A stretch of 64,000 bases of DNA from Luminiphilus sp. (GCA_029242325.1 JAQWUD010000019.1:43891-107890); one strand, 5' to 3'. Shown: positions 52,346-60,563, counted from the stretch's first letter. Numbers and translations: made by a program. The notes: generated from the sequence alone by a model not told the origin.

Positions 52346-52401
52346 GGGACGTATACGTGCGTATGGCAACGCGGATCCCCTTGGGGGCATAGAGGTGGTA
52401 A

Positions 52402-53292
52402 ATGCATATTCTGATAACGGGTGGCACGGGGTTAATTGGCAGCGCACTGAGCGAGGCACTGCGACAGCGTGGACACCACATCACGGTTTTGACGCGTACC
52501 GCACATCCATCGGAAGCGGGTAAAAGCTTTGTGACGTCGCTGCAGGATTGCAGTGAAAAGGTTGATGCCGTGATTAACCTCGCCGGTGCTGGCCTCGCTG
52601 ATCGACGCTGGACGCGACGGTACAAGAGGGAGATTTTCCGCAGCAGGATTGATCTGACCCGCGAGCTGGTGCAGTGGATGGCTACTCAACCACTGCCGCC
52701 GCAGCGCCTGCTGAGTGGCAGCGCCATAGGCTTCTACGGAGCGTCTGATGACGCCATCTTCGATGAGGACTCGTCCCCCGGACAGGGTTTTGCCGCGGAC
52801 TTGTGCTCGCGCTGGGAAGAAGCGGCAACGACGGCTGAAGAGATAGGTGTTCATGTGACGAGGCTGCGTTTGGGTGTGGTGCTCGCAAAAGAGGGCGGCG
52901 CACTGAATAAAATGACGCAGTCCTTCCGCTTTGGAATGGAGTCCTGGCTGGGTTCCGGTGACCAGTGGCTGAGTTGGATTCACCTGCATGACGTGGTCAG
53001 GGCCATTGAGTTTATTTTAACTTCGCCCGCTGAACACAAGATATTTAATCTGGCGTCTCCGCATCCGGTCCAGCATCGCACTTTTGCACACTGGGCAGGG
53101 CAGTGTCTTGGTACGCGGCTCAAGTTGGGTGTCCCACGCTTGGCTGCACGCCTGCTAGCCGGCGAGATGGCGCAGGAACTGCTGCTGAGTGGGCAACGCG
53201 TGCTGCCCGTGGCGCTTTGTGCTCAAGGATTTGACTTTCGATACCCAGTTATCTACCCCGCCCTGCAGAATCTGCTCACAGCAGACGCCTAG
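52402..53292 (+). CDS. TIGR01777 / SDR39U1-family epimerase
   Basis: 296-residue extended SDR with an N-terminal HILITGGTGLIGSALSEAL NAD(P) fold, INLAGAGLADRRW, SGSAIGFYGASDD and a C-terminal DUF1731-like segment (PRLAARLLAGEMAQELLLSGQRVLP). The biochemical role of this family (E. coli YfcH) is unclear. It is divergent from sirtuin-photolyase over a 56-base gap; members often occur in light-induced gene sets. Its stop shares the CTAG at 53289-53292 with the convergent sigma gene. Confidence 0.9.
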   Translation: MHILITGGTGLIGSALSEALRQRGHHITVLTRTAHPSEAGKSFVTSLQDCSEKVDAVINLAGAGLADRRWTRRYKREIFRSRIDLTRELVQWMATQPLPPQRLLSGSAIGFYGASDDAIFDEDSSPGQGFAADLCSRWEEAATTAEEIGVHVTRLRLGVVLAKEGGALNKMTQSFRFGMESWLGSGDQWLSWIHLHDVVRAIEFILTSPAEHKIFNLASPHPVQHRTFAHWAGQCLGTRLKLGVPRLAARLLAGEMAQELLLSGQRVLPVALCAQGFDFRYPVIYPALQNLLTADA

Positions 53293-54653
53293 GCTGAGAC
53301 GCCTACCTGCTGATAGTCCACGAACGCCTGCTGTATGCCATCCTGACCTTTCAGCTTCTTGAGTGCAGACCGCTCCAGTTGCCGCACCCACTCTCGACTC
53401 ACGCCAAGGCGATCGGCAATTTCAGATCGGGAGAGTGGTGGGCCATCGTGCAATCCCCACCGTGCCACCACAACGGCTTGTTCGTTGGCTTCCAACTGAT
53501 CCACCGCCTCCCCCAGAAAGCGGTGCAGTGAGTCTAACTCAGCATTGGTGGTCGTATCGCCGAACTGATCAGAGGTGAGCGTGTCGACTAGTGTACTCTC
53601 GTCGTCATCGTAGCGCGGTGCATCCAATGAAATGGCGAGGTTCCGCACCTCCAGTATTTCCTTGGTCTTTTGCTTGTCCATACCCAGCTTTTGGGCGAGC
53701 TGGCCAGCGTCGGGTTCCATCCCCGTTTTCGCTTGCTCAATAGCGCGTTCTCGATAGACCTTGTTGACCTGATCCTGCACATGGGTAGGTAGCCGAATCA
53801 GATTTCCAGTATCACCGACATAGCGACGCACGGCTTGTGTGATCCAATTAAAGCAGTAGGTACTGAACCGATACCCTTTTTCAAACTCAAATTTTTCAGC
53901 CGCTCGGATGAGACCCAGTGTCCCTTCCTGTACGAGGTCGAGGTAGCCCACTCCGCGGCCACGGTAGCGTCCGGCAATGGAGTGCACTAAGCGCAAATTG
54001 TGCATGACCAATGCGTCTCTAGCCTCTGTATAACTCCTTAGCGATGTTCTGAGCGCTTTCAAGTGCTCACGTTCAAGTGCTATTCCAGCGGGAGGTACTT
54101 TCCAGTGTCGTGACCAATGACCGATCGCATCACAGACGGCGTCAGGGAACTGGCCGCCGGCCCGGCGTAGCATGAACACGGCGATACCCACGGTGAGGCT
54201 TGCGGGCACGTTGAGCGTTTCTACTGCCTGCTCGTGTCGTATTTTAGAGGCGCGTCTCCGCAATACCTTCACTGACGCTCGAGCCTCGTCGGCCAAAGCG
54301 CCGTCCGCAAAGTAAGCAGCCAGCTCGCGGCGCAGCGTGAAATGCTGCTCCCGACTGGGGAAGCGCTTAACCTCGGGAGGGTGCTCCAGTGCGTTGTGGA
54401 GGATCTCCGCGAACATTAGCCGCAGATCAGGCACGACGGCAAAGGTGGAAGACAGCGCTCTGACCGCAGTCCACTTCCTGCAGTCAATGTCTTTTTCCTG
54501 CTCCCCGGTTAGCAACGGGTAGCGTCGGATCTCGGCGAACATCAATTCGAGATCGCCGTCTTCACTACTATCCAGTGTTTGCATCTCATTTTCCCCCAAA
54601 AGTCTGCGTGTATACGGTGTGGATTGCGCGAGAGGTTTTGTCGAGGCAGGCAT
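53289..54653 (-). CDS. Group 2-like sigma-70 family RNA polymerase sigma factor
   Basis: 454 residues from ATG 54653 with AAGGTGG 5 bases upstream. Region 1.2 (DLELMFAEIRRYPLLTGEQEKDID) is followed by an insertion of about 150 residues before region 2, then ARDALVMHNLRLVHSIAGRYRGRG and FSTYCFNWITQAVRRY (2.1-2.4), region 3, and region 4.2 with the helix-turn-helix SRSEIADRLGVSREWVRQLE. There is no region 1.1, so it is an alternative factor, not RpoD. It is divergent from a MerR regulator over about 100 bases, with its start inside a perfect hairpin. Confidence 0.9.
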   Translation of the reverse strand: MPASTKPLAQSTPYTRRLLGENEMQTLDSSEDGDLELMFAEIRRYPLLTGEQEKDIDCRKWTAVRALSSTFAVVPDLRLMFAEILHNALEHPPEVKRFPSREQHFTLRRELAAYFADGALADEARASVKVLRRRASKIRHEQAVETLNVPASLTVGIAVFMLRRAGGQFPDAVCDAIGHWSRHWKVPPAGIALEREHLKALRTSLRSYTEARDALVMHNLRLVHSIAGRYRGRGVGYLDLVQEGTLGLIRAAEKFEFEKGYRFSTYCFNWITQAVRRYVGDTGNLIRLPTHVQDQVNKVYRERAIEQAKTGMEPDAGQLAQKLGMDKQKTKEILEVRNLAISLDAPRYDDDESTLVDTLTSDQFGDTTTNAELDSLHRFLGEAVDQLEANEQAVVVARWGLHDGPPLSRSEIADRLGVSREWVRQLERSALKKLKGQDGIQQAFVDYQQVGVSA

Positions 54654-54736
54654 TTGTCCACCTTTATGGTGGACAAAACCTAGACAATGCTGCTGTGTGA
54701 ACCGACTGAATGCTGTTGCCGTAAACCTCGACAAAT
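54633..54736. repeat. Cluster of GACAA half-sites in the sigma/MerR control region
   Basis: Five related sites: TTTGTCGAGG (54637-54646), TTTGTCCACC (54653-54662), GGTGGACAAAA (54668-54678), CCTAGACAAT (54679-54688) and CCTCGACAAAT (54726-54736). AGGTTTTGTC (54633-54642) and GACAAAACCT (54672-54681) form a 10-base inverted repeat. The pattern suggests a multi-site operator for the adjacent MerR protein or a promoter family read by the sigma factor. Confidence 0.5.
54653..54677 (-). promoter_or_regulatory. Perfect 10-bp hairpin covering the sigma gene ribosome site
   Basis: TTTGTCCACC (54653-54662) and GGTGGACAAA (54668-54677) are exact reverse complements with a 5-base loop. In the sigma mRNA the 3' arm contains the Shine-Dalgarno AAGGTGG and runs up to the A of the ATG, so folding would hide the start. 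As DNA it could equally be a dyad operator. Confidence 0.6.
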
Positions 54737-54754
54737 ACTGAACAGGACAGTTCG

Positions 54755-55753
54755 ATGAACGCTCCGATCAAGTCTGCGCGGGACCTAGAGCCTCGGCCGC
54801 TTTACGGTATTGGAACGGTTGCGCGCCTCACCGGGCTAAAGTCCGATACCCTCAGAGTGTGGGAGCGGCGTTATGGTTTGGGTGCGAGCTATAAATCACC
54901 TACCGGCCGGCGCCAGTATACGCAGTCAGACCTTGATCACCTTCAGTTGGTCGCCGCGCTAGTGGCGCAGGGTGTTCGTATTGGGGAGATCGCCGCGTCA
55001 GACAGGAAAACGCTGGAAATCTTGCTCGAAAAAGAGTTTGCGTTTCAAACGGGCAAAGCGAAGCCGATTCCTCCTGCCAAGAGCAGGGTCGTTTTTCTGG
55101 GTCCGGACCTCTGTCATTGGCTTGACGCGCATCAGGGATGTATATCCGGAGTCTCTGCGTTGCTGGCACGGATGTCAGTAGAGCAAGCGGTTCAGGAATT
55201 GTATGCCGATGACACCGCGGATCTGCTGGTAGCCCACTGTCCATCTCTGACACTGCAGCACATCAGAGGCGTGGAGGCTCTTGCAGAGCGGTTATCGGTT
55301 AGACGCACCATCGTCCTCTATCAATTTGCCAACCAGCAATGGTTAAGTGAGTTGGAGCGAATGGGGCACACGGCGTTGCAGTACCCAGTGGAACCTTCCC
55401 GTCTGGCCTTCGAGATTGGGCGCACGCAGATTGAACGAGAAACCGAAGAGGGTATGGGCAACCTCTCGGAGCTGATGCCAGCGAAACCGAGAATGTTCTC
55501 TGATGCGGAGCTCCGAGCGGCATCACGGGAAAAAATTGTGATCGATTGCGAGTGCCCCAGGCATCTCTCCGATTTGATCAGGTCATTAAATGAATTTGAA
55601 TCCTACTCCAGTGCCTGTTCAGTGGATAACTGGAAGGATGCGGCGATTCACGCCAGCATATATGCGTATACCTGCCAGGCGCGACACCTTATGGAAAAAG
55701 CATTGCAATCGGCAATGGAGGGAAGAACGTTGAACGTAGGGGCTAGCGACTAG
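54755..55753 (+). CDS. MerR-family transcriptional regulator, LitR/CarH-like without B12 motif
   Basis: 332 residues. MerR helix-turn-helix at about 17-85 (LYGIGTVARLTGLKSDTLRVWERRYG). The middle part (about 110-220) resembles the Rossmann half of cobalamin-binding regulators, but the DxHxxG motif that binds B12 is not present and the helical bundle before it is missing. The C-terminal segment IDCECPRHLSDLIRSLNEFESYS is shared with related photo-response regulators as I remember them. This suits a class II LitR-like regulator needing another sensor. AGGACAG precedes the ATG; it overlaps the convergent gene end by 11 bases. Confidence 0.85.
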   Translation: MNAPIKSARDLEPRPLYGIGTVARLTGLKSDTLRVWERRYGLGASYKSPTGRRQYTQSDLDHLQLVAALVAQGVRIGEIAASDRKTLEILLEKEFAFQTGKAKPIPPAKSRVVFLGPDLCHWLDAHQGCISGVSALLARMSVEQAVQELYADDTADLLVAHCPSLTLQHIRGVEALAERLSVRRTIVLYQFANQQWLSELERMGHTALQYPVEPSRLAFEIGRTQIERETEEGMGNLSELMPAKPRMFSDAELRAASREKIVIDCECPRHLSDLIRSLNEFESYSSACSVDNWKDAAIHASIYAYTCQARHLMEKALQSAMEGRTLNVGASD

Positions 55754-56345
55754 CGGCCGCGTTGGCGATGTCACGGGATAATTCGCTCCACAATGGCGAC
55801 CCTCTCAGCTGCCATGCCCATAGGCAGACAGGCGCCAATGTGGGCATGAGTAGCACATTGAATTGATAGGTGAGTGCAAGCAGATTGCCCGAGGCTATGC
55901 CGGTGGCATTCAAAAAGGCCGCTCCCATCATTAGTAGCAGGTCTTTGCCGAGGATCGATGCCAGTCCAAAGGCCATGAGTAGCCACAGCCAGAACAGTCC
56001 AATACAGAACTTGTAAACGCTTTGCTCAAGGTTAGAGGCAATGAGCAAAGCGGCGTAGAACGCAATTGAGTAAGACACCACTCGTGTGTTGACTTTCAGG
56101 GCAATCTGGTTGCCCGCCTCCGTGGCGGCGATCAGTTGTCCGTTAGCCTCGCCAATCGTGAGTTTGGTCACCATATCTGCGCCGTTCAGGCGCACAGATT
56201 CGATGAGCGTGGGGTACAGACCTGTGAGGGCGAAATCGCACAGCCAGACTGCGGGCGCCGAAAATAGTATGCCTGCCGCGTACCAGATTCCGAATGTAAC
56301 GGGCATGAGCCCAAGGGTGAGTATGAATTGGCGCCGCAGCAGCAT
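55743..56345 (-). CDS. Exosortase H-associated membrane protein
   Basis: 200 residues from ATG 56345, which overlaps the exosortase stop by 4 bases; the longer frame upstream lies inside the exosortase gene. N-terminal hydrophobic helix (RQFILTLGLMPVTFGIWY), a periplasmic part of about 70 residues, and three to four further membrane helices. The tight overlap and layout match the partner protein usually found directly after XrtH. Its role in sorting is not known to me. Confidence 0.8.
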   Translation of the reverse strand: MLLRRQFILTLGLMPVTFGIWYAAGILFSAPAVWLCDFALTGLYPTLIESVRLNGADMVTKLTIGEANGQLIAATEAGNQIALKVNTRVVSYSIAFYAALLIASNLEQSVYKFCIGLFWLWLLMAFGLASILGKDLLLMMGAAFLNATGIASGNLLALTYQFNVLLMPTLAPVCLWAWQLRGSPLWSELSRDIANAAASR

Positions 56346-56851
56346 CAGGAGTGCGCAGGCATCTGCGCCTGCCGGTGTTTGCCAAGCCACGCGAGGTAAA
56401 GGGCGAATACGATCAGCACGTCGAGCATAATCAGCACGGGCCAGAGGTAAAGATGGAACCACTCGAAAACGGAGTAGTTCCATTGTCCTAGATAAAAGAG
56501 CGAGATGATTCGGACAATATTGAGTGCTTGGACAAAAACGAAACCAGCTGCTATTGCGGTGAACTTGTGAATGGCCGCCGCGGGGAAAGCCATGATCCCT
56601 GCAATCAGAACGATGGCTGCCTCAATGCCATTGCATCCGGCCTCGATGGAGACGGCGAAACCGGTTGTTCCGTCTCGCAGGATCCTGCCCTGAGCAATCA
56701 CAGTGTCATCAAAGGGCAGGATGATCGCCGTGCTCACTGTGGCGAGGAGCCCGGTAAAGGGCTGGATCACCGCTTCTTGCACCGGTTTTAACATCTCGAG
56801 AGTGAACAAGGCGATCAGCACGCTACAAAATGTGAGCAAAAACCGTGTCAT
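56345..56851 (-). CDS. xrtH: Exosortase H
   Basis: Membrane transpeptidase-like sorting enzyme of 168 residues from ATG 56851, 5 bases after the NSS transporter stop. The catalytic Cys lies in EAGCNGIEAAI, the Arg in ALNIVRIISLFYLG, and the His in FEWFHLYLWP, the exosortase triad; the GCNGIEA form is that of the XrtH subfamily, which sorts IPTL-type C-terminal signals. No protein with such a C-terminal tail is encoded in this window, so targets lie elsewhere. Confidence 0.88.
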   Translation of the reverse strand: MTRFLLTFCSVLIALFTLEMLKPVQEAVIQPFTGLLATVSTAIILPFDDTVIAQGRILRDGTTGFAVSIEAGCNGIEAAIVLIAGIMAFPAAAIHKFTAIAAGFVFVQALNIVRIISLFYLGQWNYSVFEWFHLYLWPVLIMLDVLIVFALYLAWLGKHRQAQMPAHS

Positions 56852-56856
56852 CTGGG

Positions 56857-58206
56857 CTAAACCAGCGACTGAAGCAGTATGACGCTGATGATAACGGGGC
56901 AGATCCAGCGTACATAGATTGGCCATACTTGCCAGAACAGGCTGTGCTCGGCGCTAGCGTCTGCTTTCTGTAGCTCACTCAGTAGCGCATCGCGTCGCCA
57001 TACCCACCCGGCGAAAACGCAGACCGCTATGCCTAGTAGAGGTTGGCTATAGCGCGTTGATATGGTGACCACCAGCCCGAAAAGCGTATCAAAATTGAGG
57101 ACAATCAGGCCGCTGAAAGTCGCAATAATGCCGCCTGCCCAGGTCGTGGCGCTGGCACGCGTGAGTCCATGGCGCTCAATCAGGTACGCCACCGGCACCT
57201 CAAGCATGGAGATAGAGGAGGTGAGGGCGGCGATACTCATTAACATGAAAAATGCGGTAGCCAACCAGGTGCCGCTTGTGTCCAACGTGGCGAAGAGCGC
57301 GGGCATTACCGAGAAAATCAGCGTGTCTTCAGATAGCAGTCCGCCCGCTTCGTTAAAGATGGCAACCCCGCGCGCATCGGCCACATACATGGCCGGCAGG
57401 ATCAAAAAGCCGGCGAGTATGGCAATGCCAATATCCATTAGCGCCACCTGGGCGCCGACGGTGGGCACGTGCTCGGTGTCGCTCAGATAGGACCCGTAAA
57501 TCAGCATGGTACCCACGCCAAGCGATAGCGAAAAGAACGCGCTGCCCAGTGCGTCGATTAAGAAGTCGCTAGAGAGCACTTTGCTGAAGTCTGGTAACAG
57601 ATACACGGCTAGGCCTGTGGTCGCCCCCTCTAGGGTCAGCACATAGAGCGCAAGGGCCACTAAAGTGATCAGCAGCAGCGGCATTAATCTGCGAGACCAG
57701 CGCTCAATGCCTTTTTCTACCCCTCCCAGCACTACCGCCATTGTCAGCGCCATGAAAATCAGCATGAGTGTGAGATTGCGCGATGCGGCAAAGGTATTGA
57801 GCCAGTTTTCAGTTGACTCGCTTCCCATTGCGCCAAGGGGGTAAGACGCGCCATATCCCAGCATCCAGCCCGCAACAATCGCGTAAAAGCTGAGGATCAG
57901 GCTCGCAGTCAGGAGGCCAAGAACCCCCGTCAATTGGCCAGCACGCTGGGTTCTGGGGTCGTCTGACAGCGACCCCAGTGCCATTACCATGTTGCGGTGT
58001 GTATGACGTCCGATGAGGAGTTCTGCCATCAGGGCAGGGTAAGCTAACAGGAAAGCCAGCACGAGGTAGGTAATCAAAAATGCTGCGCCGCCATTGCTGG
58101 CGGCCTGAGTAGGGAAGCCCCAGATATTACCGAGGCCAACCGCTGATCCAGCAGCGGCAAAAATAAAGCCGAGTCGAGAGCGGAATTCGCCGCGTAGTGC
58201 CGTCAA
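56857..58206 (-). CDS. Sodium-dependent transporter of the NSS (SNF) family
   Basis: 449 residues from TTG 58206, chosen because homologues begin near TALRGEFRSRLGFIFAAAGSAVGLGNIWGFP; the open frame runs up to 58347 almost to tRNA-Leu, so the start is uncertain. About eleven to twelve transmembrane helices with the unwound TM1 sodium/substrate site (AAAGSAVGLGNIWGFP) and the FFSLSLGVGTMLIYGSY TM6 region. It imports amino acids or related amines with sodium; substrate unknown. Exosortase H follows directly. Confidence 0.9.
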   Translation of the reverse strand: MTALRGEFRSRLGFIFAAAGSAVGLGNIWGFPTQAASNGGAAFLITYLVLAFLLAYPALMAELLIGRHTHRNMVMALGSLSDDPRTQRAGQLTGVLGLLTASLILSFYAIVAGWMLGYGASYPLGAMGSESTENWLNTFAASRNLTLMLIFMALTMAVVLGGVEKGIERWSRRLMPLLLITLVALALYVLTLEGATTGLAVYLLPDFSKVLSSDFLIDALGSAFFSLSLGVGTMLIYGSYLSDTEHVPTVGAQVALMDIGIAILAGFLILPAMYVADARGVAIFNEAGGLLSEDTLIFSVMPALFATLDTSGTWLATAFFMLMSIAALTSSISMLEVPVAYLIERHGLTRASATTWAGGIIATFSGLIVLNFDTLFGLVVTISTRYSQPLLGIAVCVFAGWVWRRDALLSELQKADASAEHSLFWQVWPIYVRWICPVIISVILLQSLV

Positions 58207-58350
58207 GTTATCTGTCCGGTACGTTTCCGAAGTCTCGGATGTTACCCAAAAGCGCGCGCGCAGTCGCTCTGTTTGAGATCGCCAGTCGCAGAAGAGGCTT
58301 TGGATTGTGCGAGCGCGTGGTATCCTGCGCGCCGGCCTGAAACACACGAT

Positions 58351-58438
58351 GCCCGGGTGGTGAAATTGGTAGACACAGGGGACTTAAAATCCCCCGATCA
58401 TTGCGATCGTGCCGGTTCAAGTCCGGCCCCGGGCACCA
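58351..58438 (+). tRNA. tRNA-Leu(UAA)
   Basis: 88 bases with CCA and a long variable arm. Acceptor GCCCGGG pairs with CCCGGGC; anticodon TAA in ACTTAAAAT; T loop GGTTCAAGTCC. An integrase gene lies 198 bases downstream, so this tRNA 3' end is the likely attachment site of the island. Confidence 0.97.
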
Positions 58439-58520
58439 CTAAAAAAATAATAAAAACAATAATATATAACTTAAATGTGCGAAAATTTCTTCCGCGAGCT
58501 TGACCCTAGTCGTTGCTCTA

Positions 58521-58539
58521 GTGACAAATAAGTGACAAA
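58521..58539 (+). repeat. Two direct repeats GTGACAAA upstream of the integrase
   Basis: GTGACAAA at 58521-58528 and 58532-58539, spaced 11 bases centre to centre, about one helical turn. They lie between tRNA-Leu and int, where arm-type integrase sites or an excisionase site would be expected. Confidence 0.4.
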
Positions 58540-58636
58540 CAGCTCTATGTTGTAATAGACTGATCTTAGTTGGCTTCAGTTGTGTTCTGCCTGATTGAAG
58601 TGCAAGTGGACGCGTTTACGAACGAAGGTGTTTCAC

Positions 58637-59698
58637 ATGACTAAGACGCGAATACGGGGCGTTTATAAGCACCAATCTGGTGGCTACATTGCTCGACTCC
58701 GAGTTAAAGGCGTTTCAACCTCAAAAACCTTTACGTCTCTAGCATCCGCGGAACGGTGGATGAATCAAACCAAAGGCGGATTGGAGACTGGTGACGTTGT
58801 TGTTTATGAGGGCGCTCTTCTGTCCAAGGAGGGGGCTAAAGCTCGTGCTAGAGCCAGCACAAATCACACCATTTCGTCGCTCATAGAGCGTTTCAGGCTT
58901 TCTGGCGAGTGCCGTATCAAGCATGCTCATCTGACGGCAATTGAGGATGACTTAGGTGGTGATTTTGTTGAAGATTTGTCTCGTGCTACCTGTCTGGAAT
59001 TTCTGGAGAAACACGCTCAAACCTCTGCCCCAGCGACCTTCAATCGTTGGAGGGCTGGGCTTCATCGGCTGATGTCATATGCGATTGAAGTAGATTGGCG
59101 ACAGGACAACCCAGTTACGGGCATTAAGCGTAAATCAGAGAAAGGCAACCGTCGGGATAGGTTTCTTGAGGTCGATGAGGAAAAAGCGCTTCAGGCCGCC
59201 TGTGATGATCGCAGTGAGGCAATGGGACTGATCTTTGCCCTGTGCATGGCTACTGGCGCTCGCGTTGGAGAAATCACCAGTCTTCTTTGGAAGCATGTTG
59301 ACCTAAAACGGGGGACAATTCGGCTTGGGGAAGGTGCCACCAAAAACTCTGAACCCAGAACGCTGGTCGTGAGAGGTAGGGCGCTAGACAGGCTGAAGCA
59401 ATACGCCAAGGTTCAGCCTCTCAACAAGCAGGAGTTGGTGTTTTCATCGACCGCTGGCGGTTTGTTTGATGCCACCAAAGAGTTCAAAAAAGCCGCTGTG
59501 AGCATTGGAGAGACTGCAACTCTCCATGTCTGCCGCCATACATGGGCTACCAGATTATCCCGTGTACCGGGGATGACTATGACCCAGCTGCGAGATGCAG
59601 GCGGTTGGAAATCTCTGGCCATGGTTGCCCGCTATTCCCACGAAATGACTGATGACCTAGCATCAAAGCTTGAGCAGATGCTTGAGGCTCACGAGTGA
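58637..59698 (+). CDS. int: Tyrosine recombinase (integrase)
   Basis: 353 residues from ATG 58637 with GAAGG upstream; a longer in-frame start at 58595 is less likely. N-terminal arm-binding domain (TRIRGVYKHQSGGYIARL), core-binding domain, and catalytic domain with Arg in MATGARVGEITSLLW, HVCRHTWATRL (HxxR) and the nucleophile Tyr in VARYSHEM. It should catalyse integration of the island at tRNA-Leu. Its stop overlaps the next start (GTGA). Confidence 0.95.
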   Translation: MTKTRIRGVYKHQSGGYIARLRVKGVSTSKTFTSLASAERWMNQTKGGLETGDVVVYEGALLSKEGAKARARASTNHTISSLIERFRLSGECRIKHAHLTAIEDDLGGDFVEDLSRATCLEFLEKHAQTSAPATFNRWRAGLHRLMSYAIEVDWRQDNPVTGIKRKSEKGNRRDRFLEVDEEKALQAACDDRSEAMGLIFALCMATGARVGEITSLLWKHVDLKRGTIRLGEGATKNSEPRTLVVRGRALDRLKQYAKVQPLNKQELVFSSTAGGLFDATKEFKKAAVSIGETATLHVCRHTWATRLSRVPGMTMTQLRDAGGWKSLAMVARYSHEMTDDLASKLEQMLEAHE

Positions 59699-60213
59699 GT
59701 GACGAACGGATAGCCCTGATGCTTGATGTCTTGGGCAGATCAGACAGTCCAATAGACAGAGCCACATTAGAGGATGATCTCTATCAAGCGCTGAAAGATG
59801 ATTTACCGCCCAATGCTCATCGGGCGATAGTTGACGTTCTAGCGCTGTTCCAGCAAGCAGAGAGTATTGCTTCTCGCAAGGGTACAAAACGGGGTAAGGG
59901 TGCAGAAGTTCTTAATTTGCTGAATTTTACTAATGCAAAATGGCGGCACGTAAAGGCTCGCAACGAAATATTGTGCAGAGTCATAGCTAGTGAGATGCAC
60001 CGTCGAGACAACCAGAAACTTACTTCGGCTCTCCGCGACGAAATGGCAAATTTAGTTGCCACTGACCCCTCTGAAATCAGCAAAATTTGGAGGGCTGGTA
60101 GGAAATCTACATTGGCAATAGTGGGAAAAGAACTGCCAAAAAAGTTGGTGGAAGACGAGAAGACTGCGCTGGCGAAGCTTTCCGAAAAGCTTGGCAACAC
60201 TAGGGGAAATTAG
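59695..60213 (+). CDS. Hypothetical island protein
   Basis: 172 residues, mostly helical and charged, with no membrane segment. The GTG start overlaps the integrase stop, so it is translated with int. The C-terminal part (EISKIWRAGRKSTLAIVGKEL...) is Lys-rich and could bind nucleic acid, but I recognise no family. Confidence 0.65.
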   Translation: MSDERIALMLDVLGRSDSPIDRATLEDDLYQALKDDLPPNAHRAIVDVLALFQQAESIASRKGTKRGKGAEVLNLLNFTNAKWRHVKARNEILCRVIASEMHRRDNQKLTSALRDEMANLVATDPSEISKIWRAGRKSTLAIVGKELPKKLVEDEKTALAKLSEKLGNTRGN

Positions 60214-60287
60214 GCCACTTCTCCCTATCAACACATCCCACCACTGCCTGAAGATTCCAGTCTCCTGTTGACGCTCGGAGACGATCT

Positions 60288-60563
60288 ATGTTCCACCACT
60301 CTTACACTAAAACAGCCCCGGCGACCGTGGTTCCCAACCAACGCATCTCTCTAAGCGATATTTACTCGGTCACGGCTTTCAAAGAAAAGTATTCGCATCT
60401 CTTCAGATCAAAAAGCGAGTTGGATTACCTTCTGCGTAACCGGAAGCTGAATGGGCTTGAGGCGAGTGGAGCGGTGATAGTTAGCCAGTCTGGCCGCCGG
60501 CTAAGTATCGTTGAGCCAATGTTTGCCGATTGGTTCCTTGTGGGGGTGCCTAATGAGTTTTGA
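60288..60563 (+). CDS. Small winged-helix-like DNA-binding protein
   Basis: 91 residues. The pattern YSHLFRSKSELDYLLRNRKLNGLEASGAVIV...GRRLSIVEPMFADWF follows a small protein family found just ahead of RepA-like ATPases in integrative elements, with a MerR/AlpA-type winged helix fold. It may act as an excisionase or regulator (inference). It overlaps the next gene by 11 bases. Confidence 0.6.
   Translation: MFHHSYTKTAPATVVPNQRISLSDIYSVTAFKEKYSHLFRSKSELDYLLRNRKLNGLEASGAVIVSQSGRRLSIVEPMFADWFLVGVPNEF

Noticed and set aside
52349..52358. Palindrome ACGTATACGT between the sirtuin and SDR39U1 genes
   Set aside because: Ten-base perfect palindromes are expected dozens of times in 64 kb, and no second copy or promoter alignment supports it as an operator.
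58378..58390. tRNA-Leu anticodon region repeated elsewhere in the island as an att copy
   Set aside because: I found no second copy of the tRNA-Leu 3' end within the window, so the right attachment site must be beyond base 64000 if it exists.
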